Below are positions 9,981 to 20,142 of a stretch of 64,000 nucleotides of DNA, piece by piece. Location: positions 620,001-684,000 of the forward strand of contig BLLK01000047.1 of the NCBI GenBank assembly GCA_021927905.1. The letters run 5' to 3'. Numbering within the stretch: the stretch's first letter is position 1; each line of letters starts with the position of its first letter. The DNA is from Chaetoceros tenuissimus (taxonomy: Eukaryota; Bacillariophyta; Thalassiosirophyceae; Chaetocerotales; Chaetocerotaceae). Below the pieces are notes generated by a model, which saw only the letters and a list, made by a program, of their open reading frames with translations, was not told the DNA's origin and did no database searches. A program made the translations under genes and the position numbers.

Positions 9981-11482
9981 ATGCGTGGTAAGTTCGCTTT
10001 GTCATGATTGAACATGGAACTCATTTCACATTGAAAGGCAAGAAAGAGAGTGCTTTTGAATCGAATCGATTGAATGTACTTCTTTTCTTTTTCCAATCGA
10101 TTCAAAACCTCACCCTTTTCCTTTTCCTAGAATGTATCTCAATCCACATGGGCCAGGCTGGTATCCAAACTGGAAACGGTTGCTGGGAGCTTTACTGTCT
10201 TGAGCACGGTATCCAACCTGATGGACAAATGCCTTCGGACAAGACTGTCGGAGGAGGCGACGATGCCTTCAACACCTTCTTTAGTGAAACTGGTGCAGGA
10301 AAACACGTTCCTCGTGCAGTTTACGTCGATCTCGAGCCAACTGTTTGTGACGAAGTGAGATCTGGAACTTACCGTCAGCTTTATCACCCTGAGCAAATCA
10401 TTTCTGGAAAGGAGGATGCTGCAAACAACTATGCTCGTGGTCACTACACCATTGGAAAAGAAATCGTGGACTTGGTCCTCGATCGTATTCGTAAGCTTGC
10501 TGACAATTGTACTGGATTGCAAGGTTTCTTGGTCTTTCATGCAACTGGTGGAGGAACTGGGTCAGGTCTTGGATCTTTGCTTCTAGAGAGACTCTCTGTC
10601 GATTATGGAAGAAAGTCCAAGCTATCCTTTGCTGTATCTCCTTCCCCTCAAGTGTCGACTGCGGTTGTCGAGCCTTACAACTCTGTACTTTCCACTCATG
10701 CTCTTCTTGAGCACACCGATTGTACTTTCTGCTTGGACAATGAAGCTTTGTACGATGTATGTCGCAGGAACCTTGATATTGAGCGTCCAACTTACACCAA
10801 CTTGAACAGACTCATTGCTCAGGTTATTTCTTCCTTGACTGCTTCCCTTCGTTTCGATGGTGCTCTCAATGTGGATGTTACCGAGTTCCAGACCAACTTG
10901 GTTCCTTATCCTCGTATCCATTTCATGCTTACTTCCTATGCTCCAGTTATTTCTGCTGAGAAGGCATACCACGAGCAGTTGAGTGTTGCTGAGATTACCA
11001 ACAGTGTGTTTGAGCCTGCTGGAATGATGACCAAGTGTGATCCTCGCCACGGAAAGTACATGGCTTGCTGTTTGATGTACAGAGGAGATGTAGTTCCAAA
11101 GGACGTCAACGCTGCTGTTGCTACCATCAAGACCAAGCGTACTATCCAGTTCGTTGATTGGTGCCCTACTGGATTCAAGTGTGGAATCAATTACCAACCT
11201 CCAACCGTTGTTCCAGGAGGAGATCTTGCAAGAGTACAGAGAGCTGTATGTATGGTTGCAAATACCACTGCGATTGCTGAAGCTCTTTCTCGCATCGACC
11301 ACAAGTTCGATCTCATGTATGCAAAGCGTGCCTTCGTTCACTGGTATGTTGGAGAGGGAATGGAAGAGGGTGAGTTCTCTGAGGCTCGTGAGGATCTTGC
11401 AGCGCTTGAGAAGGACTACGAGGAGGTTGGAGCTGAGACAGCCGATGGAGAAGGAGAGGAGGAGGACTTTGAAGACTTCTAA
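9981..11482 (+). CDS. Alpha-tubulin
   Basis: Exon 1 (9981-9987, ATGCGTG) and exon 2 (10131-11482) are joined by a 143-nt intron; splicing gives [13 protein letters not shown] and 452 residues. It forms the alpha subunit of the microtubule heterodimer. Alpha-specific features: [15 protein letters not shown], the acetylatable K40 region [14 protein letters not shown], the catalytic loop residue E in the alpha form, the GTP loop GGGTGSG, and the [20 protein letters not shown] segment. The acidic tail ends EEEDFEDF, with Phe rather than Tyr as the last residue. A split after the second codon is common for tubulin genes. Codon choice is visibly more biased (TTC, AAG, CTT, GGA) than in neighbours, as expected for a highly expressed gene. 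Its last 87 codons and 3' UTR are duplicated nearby. Confidence 0.98.
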
Positions 11483-11683
11483 GCACTCGAGCACCGAATG
11501 ACAACTTGGAAGGATTGTGAATAGTAGCTTCTTCTTTTAGGCAGTGTAATCTACTCTAAGACTTACTTAACCATACTCATTCTTCGTTCTCTTTGCATCT
11601 ACCTTCTTTGCTCATGTAGTCTGTGTTAGACTGTCTCTTCTTAAAATGAAGAAAGTGTGGAAAGATTTTTCTATGAATAATTT

Positions 11684-11750
11684 CGTTTGAATTTGGACTT
11701 GACTCTTTATCTTTCCTTCGGGATGAGTTAAATAGGCTAAAAATAAGTTT
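11684..11750 (+). pseudogene. Remnant of the gene X intron/exon 2 boundary
   Basis: About 65 bp (GAATTTGGACTT...CTTTCCTT...GAGTTAAATAGGCTA...AAGTTT) match, with changes, the first intron end and exon 2 start of gene X (see 13753-15790), read in the same direction as tubulin. It lies just beyond the tubulin 3' UTR, as in the inverted copy at 15.6-16.4 kb. It suggests gene X once stood directly downstream of the intact tubulin gene. Confidence 0.55.
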
Positions 11751-11931
11751 CTAAAAGAACGTGAATTTGAATGTGTGCATTACTATGGTAAAGACTTTGG
11801 TGCCTCGTCTAAATAAGAATTAGAGAGTTGGATTGGACATAGACGGCAAGGCGAGATTTTTACTGTTTTAGGAGTGACTCCGAATGCAATGACTTAGATA
11901 CGACAACAGAACATATCGTAGCAATTAGACA

Positions 11932-12168
11932 ATGGTAATGAATAGAGCTATGAATGGAGCACCATCTAGACAAAGACAGTCCAACCATAAGCCTATACGA
12001 TCTATTGAAAGACAGAGGAAATTTGGAGATGGTGATTTTAAGAAGTGTCCAGCGTTGGTGAATTGTAAACCTTACAACGGAGAGATAAGAAGTGGATGCT
12101 TTTGTCATAATAAGGAAGCAAACGCCCAACAAAGTAGTTCGCTAACGTTACATCCAAGGAATCATTAG
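11932..12168 (+). CDS. Short open frame, uncertain
   Basis: 78 codons starting with ATG. The product is basic at the N-terminus with a Cys cluster (KKCPALVNCKPY and GCFCHNK). It lies in a rearranged region and matches nothing I recognise. It may be a small gene, a fragment left by the rearrangement, or chance; the rest of 11483-12250 is non-coding (tubulin 3' UTR to about 11620). Confidence 0.2.
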   Translation: MVMNRAMNGAPSRQRQSNHKPIRSIERQRKFGDGDFKKCPALVNCKPYNGEIRSGCFCHNKEANAQQSSSLTLHPRNH

Positions 12169-12250
12169 TATTAGTGACCTACGTAAAAATAATAAAGTAG
12201 AATAAAACTTCTGTGGAAGTCTCAAGCTCAAGTTGTCATGCTTGAATGAA

Positions 12251-12561
12251 TCAGTTGTTTATGCACATCTGAATTCTCCAAATGTAGAGCGCGATCGACT
12301 CCTCTTTTTCCTTCAATTGTCTCTCAGCATCTTTCTTTTGGCGCAAGTGTAGCACATCGTGGCGGAAGGCTGTTTGATGAACATCTTTATACTTCTTCAA
12401 TCTTGTTGATAGCCTATTTAACTCAGTTCTAAGGAAAGGTATGAGTTAAGTCCAAATTCAAACTCGAAAGGATTCACAGAGATAACTGAACTGAAACTTT
12501 TACAGTACTTTACTCACTTCTGATTTCGCACTTTCTTCCTTAAAGCAGCTGTTGAAGACAT
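12251..12561 (-). pseudogene. 5'-fragment copy of gene X, truncated to 73 codons
   Basis: Exon 1 (12561-12518, MSSTAALRKKVRNQK) and exon 2 (12428-12251) keep the same intron and phase as gene X. The reading follows gene X for about 60 codons (KKYKDVHQTAFRH, QKKDAERQLKEKEES) and then departs after ESIA at the breakpoint near 12291, ending ALYIWRIQMCINN and a stop. It could still be expressed as a short coiled-coil peptide, but it lacks over 90% of the parent. The nucleotide match extends through the intron, so the copying was of genomic DNA. Confidence 0.75.
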
Positions 12562-12890
12562 GTAGACAGGTGGAAGTGTAGAAATTGAATGACTGTTTGG
12601 AATCGAGTCTACAGGAGAATGGTAAACTTTTTCCCAAAGAGTGATCCTTTTGGAAATGGAAAAGCGCAAAAAGCGCAAAGCACTCCGGCTCTAATTTAAA
12701 AAATATTTACTCTAAGTCTCTAAAGAAGTAAGTACGGTGACAAGGAAGCAAAGAAGGTAGATGCAAAGAGAACGAAAAATGAGTATGGTTAAAAAGTGAG
12801 TTTTAGATTAGATTACACTGCCTAAAAGAAGAAGCTACTATTCACATTCTTTCCAAGTTTCAGCTAATGCTGAAGCTGTACTCCGTTGTG
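12291..12890. repeat. Direct repeat copy A1 (partner at 15515-16133)
   Basis: High identity to 15515-16133 in the same orientation, covering the gene X 5' exons and intron (12291-12580), a shorter and more diverged middle, and the tubulin-derived 3' UTR block (about 12730-12890). Both copies share a ~40-bp insertion within the UTR block that the functional tubulin gene lacks, so they descend from one another rather than independently from tubulin. Confidence 0.8.
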
Positions 12891-12902
12891 ATTTGGCTGT
12901 AC

Positions 12903-13725
12903 TTAAAACTCATCATCGAAGTTATTTCTTAGTCCGCTTAGATTTCTTCTTTTCATTCTTGCGCCGTTTCTTTGAGGAATTTGAAGAATTTTTACTCTTT
13001 CTTTTCTGCGACCATTTAGCTCCTCCATTGCCTGTGGCATTTTTTGTCCCCAAGTTGCTTTTTCACAGATCGTTCCATCACGCAACTTCTCCTGGCACTT
13101 CCCGTAAGGATTCTTACGTCCTCCGTGCCTATGGCATTTTGTATCTCCAAGATAAGTCCTCTTCCCACATACCGTTCCTTCAGATAACACTTCCTTACAC
13201 TTCCCGTGAGGATTCTTAGTTCCTCCATGCGATGGACATATTGCATCTCCACGATAAGTTTTCTTCTTACATAAGTTTCCGTTCGACAACTCCATTTGAC
13301 ACTTTTCATGAGGATTTTTAGTTCCTCCGTGTAAGTGGCATTTTGTATCACCGCGAAAGGTTCTTTTGCCACAGACCGTTCCACTATTGGACAAAACCTC
13401 CTGACACTTCTCGTGAGGATTCTTAGTTCCTCCACAAGATGGGCATTGCATCTCCGCAATAAGTTTTCTTTCCACAAGTCTTTCCATTAGGCAACTTCAT
13501 CTGACACTTTTCATGAGGATTCTTAGTTCCTCCGTGCAAGTGGCATATTGTATCTCCGCGGTAAGTTGTTTTGTCACAGGTCTTTCCGTTAGGCAACTTC
13601 ATCTGACAACCTGTTGGAAATTTGGTACGTTTCTTTTTTCTACTTGATGATTTTGTAGATTTACTCTTCTTCTAACCACTTCCATTCAAGTATCTTGTCA
13701 AATTGGCTCTGTTAGCACGGTCTTC
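12903..13725 (-). pseudogene. Tandem Cys/His-repeat (zinc-finger-like) gene, frame broken
   Basis: At least six ~34-residue repeats of the form GGTKNPHEKCQ-x-L-x-NG-x-x-C-GKKTYRGD-x-x-C-x-x-H, i.e. C-x(8-9)-C-x(9)-C-x2-H. A basic tail follows the array and ends at a TAA at 12903. The downstream four to five repeats form one open frame from 13487. The upstream two (to about 13610) are in another frame: relative to sister repeats, two bases are missing near 13459 at GGAGATGCAATG. Further upstream a basic SSRKKKRTK segment follows an in-frame TAG near 13677. No good start codon precedes it. Such short zinc-knuckle arrays may bind nucleic acid or protein; I cannot name the family. The 3' UTR is the tubulin-derived block of repeat A1. 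An undetected intron could rescue part of the frame, so pseudogene status is likely but not certain. Confidence 0.6.
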
Positions 13726-13752
13726 TGTCTCCTTCTTGGTAACTTCGCATTC

Positions 13753-15790
13753 TTAAAGTCCAAGCCCCTTGAATATAAAACCAATATAGTCTTTCAATTG
13801 TTCCAAAGTCTCCTCTTCAGTCTGTCCAATATCTTTGGCATAAGATGCATGCATGATACCAGTAACAGCCTTCACCATATTTGCAAATTGCTTTGGATAT
13901 AGTTTCTTTGACTTGTTCAGATTAGTTTGATGATAAAGATTGTACATTGGAGTTCCCTCAAAATGATCTACAATATCAGATTCATCGCAGAATCTATCCA
14001 GTCCTTCATCAGCTATACGGTTCACGAATGATTTCACCAAGATTCCAGACTCGTCTAAAGCTAACTTTACAGCCGACATGACAATCTTGAAGAACTTTTC
14101 GTGACATTCCTTCAATAATGCAAAATACTGCAAGAGCGGATGGTGTTGTGGGAGAAGCTCCTCAAATTCTTCAAGACGTTCCATTGCATCGTATGGTAAT
14201 GGCCCTTGGCACATATCAATAAGGAGAAAACGAAGTTTGGCAGCGTTTGCAATCCCCAAAGCTTTCTTTGCAGCATCGTACCAGCAACCGTTAACTCCAT
14301 ACTGATTACTTTCAAGAGGATTCATTGTTGAAAAATTTCCATGCATTCCCTCAAAAGTTTTGAATACGATGTGGATTAGATCACCTGCTTCGCAATTTCC
14401 CTTGATTCCACTTGGTCCTCCAGCTATACCAGTCTGGATGTATGCCTTCCTAAAAGCTTTACAGAACACATCAAGGTAAAGAAATGTGTAAAGAATATTC
14501 TTTTTCAGAGCATCTTTATCTAGTCCCAAACGAAGTAGTCCAACAATCCACGTATCAATCAATGTAGACGGCCACTTTACACGTATCATCCGTTCCAAAA
14601 TTTCTTTTCCAAGATCTCCATACTTGTCCAAGAATTCGGCTTTTAGTTCCTTGCTTGGTGACATAGGCTTCTTAAGACGCTCTTCTGGAGAGAGAGGAAT
14701 GTCTTTCAATTCATGAATATCTTGGATGGTTTCAAGAAAACGCTCAGCTCTGATATGTAGCCCCACTTCTGCTGCAGCATTGGAATTCTCAAGTTCCATC
14801 ACCTGAGCAGTTAGTTCTTTGACTTTTTGCTCGAGTTCTCGAATCACAACATTAGTGGTAGCGTCTTGTTGTTCACTACAACTCTCTTCTTCTGATGTGA
14901 CATTCATGACAGAAGTGTATTCCGAGACTGGGTCATGTTGATCATGGTGACTCGAATCAGCTAATGAAAGAGAGATATTCTCTAATTCCTCGATACAATC
15001 AGAGCATTCAGAGTTAGTTTCTGATGCAACAGAGCTTTCTTCTTCAATTGTTGCAGATATACTCTCAAATTCGTCATTTCTGGAGTGATATTGGTAAAGA
15101 TCATGAATGACTTCTTTTCGTTCAGAAAGCTCAATATCCTTCATTAAAAGCTGTTCTTGCAGATCCACAATTTCTTGGTTAAGCTGTGGAATTACCATTT
15201 TGAAAGAAACAACTGCATTATCAAATTCTTGCCGAAGCAAGACTCTCTCAGTATTCATTCTCGAAAGAAGCTTCTGTCTCATTGCCCGTTCTAAGTCTTC
15301 AGTTGCTGTAAACAGCTTTGTACAGTAATGTTCTTGTAGCGCACGCTCTAAAGATGCTAGTTTCTCCTTAGAATCTTGTTCTAGTTTGCGTTCTAAGTCT
15401 GTATAATGATTACATAAAGACTGCTTAAGGCTAGTCAGTTTTGCTGCTTTACTCATTTGCTTCTGCAAATCAGAATTCTCAAACTGCAAAGATTCAATTG
15501 TCTCCTTCAGAGAAGCGATCGACTCCTCTTTTTCCTTCAATTGTCTCTCAGCATCTTTCTTTTGGCGCGAGTGTAGCACAGCGTGGCGGAAGGCTGTTTG
15601 ATGAACATCTTTATACTTCTTCAAACTTGTTGATAGCCTATTTAACTCAGTTCTAAGGAAAGGTATGAGTTAATAGGTTAAGTCCAAATTCAAACTCGAA
15701 AGGATTCACAGAGATAACTGAACTGAAACTTTTACAGTACTTTACTCACTTCTGATTTCGCACTTTCTTCCTTAAAGTAGCTGAAGACAT
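13753..15790 (-). CDS. Orphan coiled-coil protein ('gene X')
   Basis: Exon 1 (15790-15750, MSSATLRKKVRNQK) and exon 2 (15652-13753) joined through a 97-nt intron (GTGAGT...TTAG, phase 2) give 646 residues. Residues ~10-200 are a long heptad-rich coiled coil (KEKEESIASLKETIESL and similar); then an acidic Ser-rich linker (~210-280), a second coil (~285-320), and a largely helical C-terminal domain of ~320 residues with KWPSTLIDTWIVGLLRLGL and ANMVKAVTGIMHASYA. There is no signal peptide, membrane helix or catalytic motif I recognise. The 97-nt intron start is confirmed by the independent copy at 12251-12561. The gene sits inside a rearranged block behind a dead tubulin fragment, so its promoter may include tubulin 3' UTR sequence. 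Function unknown. Confidence 0.7.
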
Positions 15791-16133
15791 TGTAGACAGT
15801 TGATACTGTGAAATGACATGAGCAAGTTTTCTAAAGAGAAAAGATAAGTTTAATAGTTTAATAACTGTATGAAATGAATGATGCGATAGGGATAGTAGCA
15901 CTCTGGTTCTAGTTTGAAAATGAATTTCACTACCATAAAAATCTTTTATTCTAAATCTCTAAAGAAGTACGGTGACAAGGAAGCAAAGAAGGTAGATGCA
16001 AAGAGAACGAAAAATGAGTATGGTTAAGTAAGTCTTAGAGTAGATTACACTGCCTAAAAGAAGAAGCTACTATTCACAATCCTTCCAAGTTTCAACTAAG
16101 AAAAAAGTCGCTGCTGAAACTGTATTCCGTTGT
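15515..16133. repeat. Direct repeat copy A2 (partner at 12291-12890)
   Basis: Covers the first exons and promoter of gene X and the inverted tubulin 3' UTR. Unlike A1 it continues past 16133 into tubulin coding sequence, so A2 is closer to the ancestral inverted copy and A1 looks like a secondary tandem duplicate of it. Confidence 0.8.
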
Positions 16134-16151
16134 CATTCTGTGCTCGAGTGC

Positions 16152-16413
16152 TTAGAAGTCTTCAAAGTCCTCCTCCTCTCCTTCTCCATCGGCTGTCTCA
16201 GCTCCAACCTCCTCGTAGTCCTTCTCAAGCGCTGCAAGATCCTCACGAGCCTCAGAGAACTCACCCTCTTCCATTCCCTCTCCAACATACCAGTGAACGA
16301 AGGCACGCTTTGCATACATGAGATCGAACTTGTGGTCGATGCGAGAAAGAGCTTCAGCAATCGCAGTGGTGTTTGCAACCATACATACAGCTCTCTGTAC
16401 TCTTGCAAGATCT
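16152..16413 (-). pseudogene. 3' fragment of alpha-tubulin, inverted copy
   Basis: Encodes the last 87 residues of alpha-tubulin (from DLARVQRAV to EEEDFEDF and stop). The protein is unchanged from the intact gene at 11221-11482, and by eye only a few synonymous bases differ (for example AAT to AAC). No start codon is in frame: beyond the breakpoint at GATCT the sequence becomes unrelated (VTECRKPPV). The match continues downstream through ~120 bp of the 3' UTR, including GGCAGTGTAATCTACTCTAA. A recent, non-functional duplicate. Confidence 0.92.
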
Positions 16414-17474
16414 ACTGGAGGTTTCCTACATTCTGTCACTTTGTTTCATCAGTGTAGTGCATCTAGTCATGGAATACAGAATATGATATCAACTAGTAGG
16501 GTATCACGTATAGAATCAGGTCTGCCGATTAATTTCCGATGAAGTGATGTTGTTTTCTTTTTTCAAAGATTTCTTTTTTCAAAGAAGAAGTCTAACTTCT
16601 GATCCTATTTGAAAAGGCATTCCAAGATTTCGGAAGAAAGACTCCTGACGGTGAAATTAGCGAAGTCAAACAGGGAAGATTGGTAACTCCTCTCGCGATA
16701 AGCAGAAATTTCTTCTCTTCCACATCTAACCAGAAGCCTCTGGATGACTTCAATCCAGCTTTAATCGAGTTTTACACATGACTACTATGACCTAGAGACA
16801 CAGCGGTCCTGCATGTGCAAAAAGGGTCATTGTCTACCATTCCGGTCAATGGGGACTAAAAGTTCAACTTTGTACTTGTTTATGCTCATTAGTGCTTTAT
16901 AGACACTTAAAAGTAAACCAAAACACAATATTTTATTGTCCTGATCCTCAAACACATAGTCATAGTCATCACGATCACGGGAAGCCATGAAAATTCCTTC
17001 AAGTTTTCCCATGTCTGCTGTGTCTACCTTGTCTGCATAAAACTTCATCCACAATTCATATATCAATACACCAAGCACATATTCTTAGAGAATAACAATT
17101 ATTCTCAATTGCCATGGATCGGAATAACGATATCTGTACGACACAACGAGTTTGAAGGGTTTACATGTACAGAATGACCGACGTTGATTCTTGAGATTTC
17201 TAACTAGAGCGTTTTAGGCCCATTTATCATTGATTTCGACCATTGCACATGGTGTGTTTCATCGATTTTCCTCTAAGCTTCTCCATTCGTTAGTGAATGG
17301 ATTTCTTTCCTCGGACACATAGATGTAATAAATTATTTTCAAAAAACGACATAGCCACAGTCACCCTGGATTGCTTTCCCTCGACTGATCAGAAGCCAAA
17401 TCAGAAAGCTTATCTGAGATCTTGATGTCTTCTTCATAAAAAATCTTTTTCATAATTCATACCAATACCAAAAA
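16414..17474. other. Spacer with coding-like scraps
   Basis: No complete gene. Two pieces look coding but are incomplete. On the + strand, 16596-16781 reads LLILFEKAFQDFGRK...DDFNPALIEFYT and stops, with TTTCAAAG acceptor-like sequences just before it. On the - strand, 17090-16827 reads EYVLGVLIYELWMKFY...ELLVPIDRNGRQ and stops. Neither has a Met start consistent with its frame. They look like exon remnants of unidentified host genes near the rearrangement edge. Confidence 0.35.
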
Positions 17475-19815
17475 ATGTTTTTCAGCAAAAATATTATCAC
17501 AATCTATACATTAGTTGCATGTCTCTCACCTGTCGCGGTAAGTAAAGAAAACTTATAAATCTACAAATGTTCTATAATGGATCCAAATGAATCTTACATG
17601 TTCATTATGTTCTTTTCAGAGTGAAAGACATCTTCGTTCAAGAAAATCATCAGATGCTCCACTTGACTGTACATTACTTCAAACTGAAACACAATTTGCA
17701 GGAAATCAACCAGAAGAACACATGTGGGAATGCGAAGTTGATCCAAATAGTAAAAGAGATGCAGGAAACATATTAAATTTGAATATCAACTTGGATGAAT
17801 ATAGAGACCACGATATTGGTTCTATTGAAAGTGGATCAACGATTCTCCACGCTAATAGTGCTGTTGTATCTAATTCAAAAGCTATTGTTCGTGGTGACAT
17901 CAAGTTTGAGAAAAACAGCCGAAGAAATCTTGCAAGTCTAGGAGACAGAGATGTTCTTGTTGTTCGTATCCAAGCACAAGATAGTATCACTTCGCCATCC
18001 TCTGAAGATCTTTCAAGAGAAGTTTTTGGAATTGCAGACTCAACTGGAAACACTGGAGGAATCAACCTTTCTTCTGGTTTTGCTGGATGCTCCTATGACA
18101 AGCTTACTTTCAATCCAACGTCATACAATAAAGCAAACAACGGAGTTTACACTGTCACCATCAACGAAAGTGTGGCGAACCAGAAATTTACCGATGTCAG
18201 AAACACTGTATTGAATCAACTGCGTGCAGATTTCGGAAACAACGATCTGAACTCCATGTTTGATCATGTAATGCTCTGTATGCCACCTGGAACAGTTTCA
18301 AACAGTGGGAGTCCAAATTGGGCAGCCTATGGGATCGTGAATGGATACGTGACTATATACAATGACAACTGGTGCATGTCCGTTTCAGCAAACATTCATG
18401 AGATCGGACACAATCTTGGTCTTCGTCATTCCAACGAAGGAGCTCAAAGCTACGAGGACAAGACAGGATTGATGGGATCCAGTTATATGTCTACAACTGC
18501 ACCAAAAATGTGCTTCAATACTGCTAAACATCATCAGCTTGGATGGTTCTCAGACAAGGAAAATGTTGTAAAGCCATTGGAACAGAACTTTTACGAAGGG
18601 AAACTGATTGGTTTCGTTGACTACCAACACTCCAATGCTCCATCTGATGCTTCTGTGATCACCAAGGTTGAGGGCCACAATGTTGACTTTTTTGTTGGCT
18701 TTAATGTCAAAGCTGGAATCAACAGTCAGAATCAAGAAAGCGATGCAGCAAACAAAGTGACTGTTCACAGCGTTGGAACTTCTAGTCCTATGGGAGAGTC
18801 AGATCTTGTTGCAAAGCTTGGAGCTGGAGAATCCTACGAAATTGTAGACTTTGGAGGCCATACAGACACAGCAGTGATTCGTGTTGACTACATTGACATG
18901 AATGCTAACCCTCCAGTTGCAAACATTTCCATCAACATCATGAAATGTACTTCGGACTCTGATTGCGACGATGGATCCTTGTTCACAAATGATACCTGTA
19001 ACATTTCCACTGGAATGTGTGTCCATACCCCAACCAATGATCAAGCTGCTGGAACCATGAAAATGGCCTTATTGACTGATAGATATCCTGGAGAGACATC
19101 GTGGAAGATTGTAGATAACTGCAACAACGATGCGATTGTCATGTCTGGGAGCGGTTACAAAAACAGATTTGAAACAATTGAAGTTTCCAAAGAACTTCCT
19201 TCATCTCAATATACATTGACTATCGAGGATACATATGGGGATGGTATTTGCTGCGGACAAGGTGCAGGATCCTATGAGATTACTTTCAATGACGAAGTCG
19301 TAGCTTCTGGAGGGCAATTCAAAAAGAATGAATCCAAAACATGGGGATCATGTTCAAGCATTCCAAATACTCCTTCACCAACTTCTAGCCCAACAGGTTC
19401 CCCAACGAAATCACCAACTTCCAGCCCAACAGCCAGTCCTTCAATGAGTCCGTCAAGCTCACCAAGCTCTCAACCGACATCTCAGCCTTCGGCTTCCCCA
19501 ACTGCGAGCCCAACTTCATGTGAAAGTACATATGATCTGCTACTTGTTGCTACTGATGCAGCAATTGGAGATGCATCATGGAGTTTTCATTATGACATGG
19601 ATACTGACATCACAGTAGAGGAAAATCTTCGATCATATGATTCCAATGGACTTTACCTTGAATCGGGATGTCTGCCAAAAAATTGCTTCAATTTCTCCAT
19701 CAAAAATGTCGAATATTACGAACTGAAAATTGATGGTGTTTCCATTGCAAAGTCTGACTCTTTCGTCAGCGATGAATTGTCACTTTTTGGAACTTGCCAA
19801 GAAATTGGACTTTAG
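17475..19815 (+). CDS. Secreted gametolysin-type metalloprotease (M11) with C-terminal Cys modules
   Basis: Exon 1 (17475-17537) encodes exactly the signal peptide MFFSKNIITIYTLVACLSPVA; after an 82-nt intron, exon 2 (17620-19815) encodes the rest: 752 residues. Pro-region to ~residue 190, then the M11 metzincin domain with HEIGHNLGLRH (H281, E282, H285, H291) and a Met-turn-like GLMGSSYM. Gametolysin cleaves cell-wall glycoproteins in Chlamydomonas; wall or matrix remodelling is the family-based guess. C-terminally follow CTSDSDCDDG (a Cys-rich knot-like segment), a beta-rich module containing DTYGDGICCGQGAGSYE, a ~50-residue Ser/Pro/Thr linker of repeating SPT/SPS units (likely O-glycosylated), and a degenerate second copy of the module. 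Final residues QEIGL precede the stop. Confidence 0.92.
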
Positions 19816-20142
19816 GATTGACCACGAAATAGAATATTGCTCATATTCTTTATATAATTCATAGATATTGTACATAAAATACATAATTTTACATTTTTAG
19901 ATAAATATTTCTTGTCAAGATACCTTAGTCTAGATTTTGTCTATTCCATTCCTCTAATCATTTCACAAAAGTAATTTGAAAAAGAAGAAACAAATTCATG
20001 GCTTCGTTTCTTTTGAAATTAGAAAGATCCCTCACACAGATTCTTCTACAAACAGTAGTCAGTTGAAGTCGTCTCCATGGTCGCTAAACCTCTTTACATT
20101 ATTTCTGAGAACATAATGTAACATGTAGTTTGTCGTCAACCT
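19816..20142. other. Spacer between convergent genes (327 bp)
   Basis: AT-rich 3' flank shared by the M11 protease and the His-rich protein. Nothing identifiable beyond probable polyadenylation regions. Confidence 0.5.

Noticed and set aside
10622-11494. 290-codon open frame antisense to alpha-tubulin
   Set aside because: Strong codon bias of the tubulin gene leaves antisense frames open; the translated product has no family features.
16152-16439. Possible short tubulin gene
   Set aside because: No ATG in frame and sequence beyond the GATCT breakpoint is unrelated; a dead fragment.
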